Shown: one piece after another, positions 6,430-8,062 of the stretch
Layout of the letters: each line of letters begins with the position of its first letter
Position numbering within the stretch: position 1 is the first letter of the stretch
DNA from: Rhodoluna limnophila
Lineage (GTDB): Bacteria > Actinomycetota > Actinomycetes > Actinomycetales > Microbacteriaceae
DNA length: 8,062 bases
Direction: 5' to 3'
NCBI GenBank assembly: GCA_943326655.2
Contig: CALPUC020000037.1
Span: forward strand, 1 to 8,062
Program-made: the position numbers and the translations under genes
Notes under the pieces: model-generated
Databases searched by the model: none
The model's input: only the letters and a program-made list of their open reading frames with translations
Told to the model about the DNA's origin: nothing

Positions 6430-7368
6430 ATGCTTAAGAAACGTTGGCCTCTATTCACGGCTATCGGCTTGGTGTTGTTAGTCGTCGCCGGCTTTGTTTT
6501 CGCCCCTATGTTGGCCGCTAAACCCAACTACGAGACCTACAAGGTCGCCAGCACGAGTGTCACCAAAACGGTTTCGGCAAATGGGCAACTAGCCGAGACA
6601 AGGCTTTTGGCCTACGGCCCTGCCGAGCAGCCAACCCTTATTTCGGTTAACGGTTCGGTGGCTCTGCCGGTTCAATTCGGGGCAAGCCTTGAGATAAAAA
6701 GCGTTAAAGTTTCTGTTGGCAAATCAGTGAAAACCGGTCAGTGGCTGTTTACCTATACAGACGTCATGGGTAAAGACGTGAGGGTGAATGCTGTTGCCAG
6801 CGGTGTAGTTCGTTCGATTGACACCACGGCAGGGCTCAGAACTTCGGGCGCAGTTATGACGATTGGTTCTGCTAGCCCGGTCGTTTCCGTTTTTGTTAGT
6901 GAGTATGACGCGGATCTAGTGGCTTTGAAGCAATCGGCAACGATTGAGCTCGACGCCATCTCGGCTACGTTCGAGGGAACCGTAACTCGAATTGGGCAGG
7001 TGGCCCAGGCTCTTAGCGGCATCAAGCAATACGAGGTGTTGTTGAAGGTTACCGATTTACCTGAAGGTGCTCGATTCGGTATGAGCGCGACCGCAAACAT
7101 TAAGGTTCTAACCAAAGACGGCGTGCTTGCGGTTCCTTTGAACGCACTTGTTGGCGATGAAGACGCTCTCGTTGATCTTCTAAGTTCAGACGCCAGTGGA
7201 AATCAGACCGTCAAGCGTGTCAAGGTTCAACTGGGCATATTTGGCGACAGTTTTGCCGAAGTAATTGCTGGTCTCAAGGTTGGCGACCTTGTTATTACCG
7301 GCCTCAAAGGAGACGTTCCTGCGCCAGTTAACTTTGGCCCACCACCGGGAGCCAGAGACGGTGCCTAA
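6430..7368 (+). CDS. Membrane-anchored HlyD/RND-type adaptor protein of an ABC exporter (MacA/YknX-like)
   Basis: This 312-residue protein is probably the extracytoplasmic adaptor that links the ABC ATPase and permease encoded next. A short basic N terminus (MLKKRW) precedes one transmembrane segment (about 8-28) with no lipobox cysteine, so it is an N-in anchored protein. The lipoyl half motif is at about 88-108 (VKVSVGKSVKTGQWLF), the second half at about 117-147 (VNAVASGVVRSI), then a beta-barrel domain (about 150-226, with VSVFVSEYDADLV, FEGTVTRIG and GMSATANIKV) and a membrane-proximal domain (about 229-297, with VLAVPLNALV and LKVGDLVITG). The two lipoyl halves are separated by only about ten residues, so the usual alpha-helical hairpin is absent. 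The tail (PPPGARDGA) is proline/glycine-rich. AGGA at 6415-6418 within a purine-rich leader supports the ATG. Cargo is unknown. Confidence 0.85.
   Translation: MLKKRWPLFTAIGLVLLVVAGFVFAPMLAAKPNYETYKVASTSVTKTVSANGQLAETRLLAYGPAEQPTLISVNGSVALPVQFGASLEIKSVKVSVGKSVKTGQWLFTYTDVMGKDVRVNAVASGVVRSIDTTAGLRTSGAVMTIGSASPVVSVFVSEYDADLVALKQSATIELDAISATFEGTVTRIGQVAQALSGIKQYEVLLKVTDLPEGARFGMSATANIKVLTKDGVLAVPLNALVGDEDALVDLLSSDASGNQTVKRVKVQLGIFGDSFAEVIAGLKVGDLVITGLKGDVPAPVNFGPPPGARDGA
7347..7351 (+). promoter_or_regulatory. Shine-Dalgarno deciding the GTG start of the ABC ATPase
   Basis: GGGAG with a 9-nt spacer precedes GTG at 7361. It selects this start over an upstream in-frame TTG at 7265, which would add 32 residues lying wholly inside the adaptor gene. 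Confidence 0.7.
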
Positions 7369-8050
7369 GGTAGTTGAACTACAAGACGTTCGTCGCGAAT
7401 ACCAGGTTGGGGATCAAACAACTGTTGCGTTAGACGGCGTGAGCCTTTCCATTGAGCGCGGCGAGTTTGTTGCCATCGTTGGTCCTTCCGGAAGTGGAAA
7501 GTCGACCATGATGAACCTGATTGGTTGCCTCGACCGGCCTAGTGCCGGAGAGGTGAGAATTTCGGGCTCCGCCACGAAAGACCTCAACGACAATGAGCTT
7601 ACGAATTTGCGCTCGCGGTCGATTGGTTTCGTTTTCCAACAGTTTCAGCTTCTTCCAAATACGACAGCACTAGAGAATGTCATGGCCCCACTCTTGTATC
7701 AGGGAATCAGCACCAAAAAAGCCAAGCAATCAGCAACCGAGATGTTGTCTCGGCTCGGCTTGGCAGACCGATTGAACTTCGACCGCAACCGGCTCTCGGG
7801 TGGCCAGCAGCAACGTGTTGCGAGTGCCAGGGCTCTGGTAACAGTTCCGGAGATAGTGCTGGCCGACGAACCAACCGGAGCACTCGACACCAAGACCGGA
7901 TCTCAGGTTATCGATCTTTTGAAAGAGCTCAACGCAGAAGGCCGTACGATCATCCTCATCACCCACGATTTGGAGATCGCAGCTAGCGCACCGCGCCGAG
8001 TTTTCCTTCGCGATGGCAAAGTTGAACGCGACGAGCGGAGCCAGAAATGA
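7361..8050 (+). CDS. ABC transporter ATP-binding protein (MacB/LolD/YknY-like)
   Basis: This 229-residue cytoplasmic ATPase powers the exporter whose adaptor precedes it. All nucleotide-binding elements are present: Walker A GPSGSGKST (41-49), Q-loop in FVFQQFQLLP (90-99), signature LSGGQQQR (145-152), Walker B IVLADEPTG (165-173) with catalytic E170, D-loop ALD (174-176) and switch H202 in LITHDL. The Q-loop sequence FQQFQLLP, the LSGGQQQRVASARAL block and the short length match the MacB/LolD/FtsE-like subgroup (type VII, mechanotransmitting ABC systems), not nutrient importers. The GTG start lies inside the adaptor's last codons (8-nt overlap), and its N terminus (MPKVVELQDVRREY) is the normal beginning for the family. 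The stop overlaps the next start in ATGA. The substrate cannot be told from the ATPase. Confidence 0.93.
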   Translation: MPKVVELQDVRREYQVGDQTTVALDGVSLSIERGEFVAIVGPSGSGKSTMMNLIGCLDRPSAGEVRISGSATKDLNDNELTNLRSRSIGFVFQQFQLLPNTTALENVMAPLLYQGISTKKAKQSATEMLSRLGLADRLNFDRNRLSGGQQQRVASARALVTVPEIVLADEPTGALDTKTGSQVIDLLKELNAEGRTIILITHDLEIAASAPRRVFLRDGKVERDERSQK

Positions 8051-8062
8051 ACATACTCGGCA
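8047..8062 (+). CDS. Start of next gene, presumed FtsX/MacB-type permease (5' fragment)
   Basis: An ATG at 8047 overlaps the ATPase stop in ATGA and is preceded by GGAG at 8037-8040 with a 6-nt spacer. Only MNILG is visible before the window ends. An adaptor plus a MacB-class ATPase is almost always followed by the FtsX-domain permease, which is the expected product, but nothing in five residues proves it. Confidence 0.55.

Noticed and set aside
7265..7360. TTG start at 7265 for the ABC ATPase
   Set aside because: The extra 32 residues have no similarity to ATPase N termini and lie wholly in the adaptor gene; GTG at 7361 has a good GGGAG and gives a normal length.

Overview
This 8.06 kb window reads entirely left to right. 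It looks like a chromosomal segment of an actinobacterium with moderate GC, roughly half by eye. The sequence relatives that come to mind are the actinobacterial forms of the inositol enzymes, especially the IolC ending and the DhnA-like aldolase next to it. Together with very tight gene packing, GTG starts and modest GC, this suggests a compact-genome member of Microbacteriaceae, such as freshwater 'Luna'-type lineages. The taxonomic placement is inference and no marker gene is present.

Positions 1-6328 hold most of a myo-inositol catabolism operon. It starts with the 3' part of an IolE/IolI/IolH-type TIM-barrel isomerase or dehydratase. Then come iolC (5-dehydro-2-deoxygluconokinase), a class I-type (beta/alpha)8 aldolase in the place of IolJ, iolB (5-deoxy-glucuronate isomerase), a Gfo/Idh/MocA dehydrogenase, and iolD (trihydroxycyclohexanedione hydrolase, ThDP-dependent). 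Junctions are a 2-nt gap, three successive 4-nt ATGA overlaps, and a 4-nt gap, so these genes are almost certainly co-transcribed and translationally coupled. Together they can oxidise an inositol, dehydrate the inosose, open the ring, isomerise to 5-dehydro-2-deoxygluconate, phosphorylate it, and cleave it to dihydroxyacetone phosphate plus malonate semialdehyde. Missing from the window are iolA (semialdehyde dehydrogenase), a regulator and an inositol transporter; these may lie upstream or elsewhere.

Positions 6329-6429 are the only real intergenic region (101 nt). It holds a 10-bp imperfect hairpin just after iolD, a possible terminator, and a TGTGA-N11-TCACA inverted repeat ahead of the next gene.

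Positions 6430-8062 begin a second, unrelated operon encoding a MacAB/YknXYZ-type export system. It has a membrane-anchored adaptor of the HlyD/RND-adaptor superfamily that appears to lack the usual alpha-helical hairpin, an ABC ATPase of the MacB/LolD type, and the first five codons of the next gene, presumably the FtsX-like permease. No RNA genes, mobile elements, CRISPR arrays or obvious recent gene transfer were seen.
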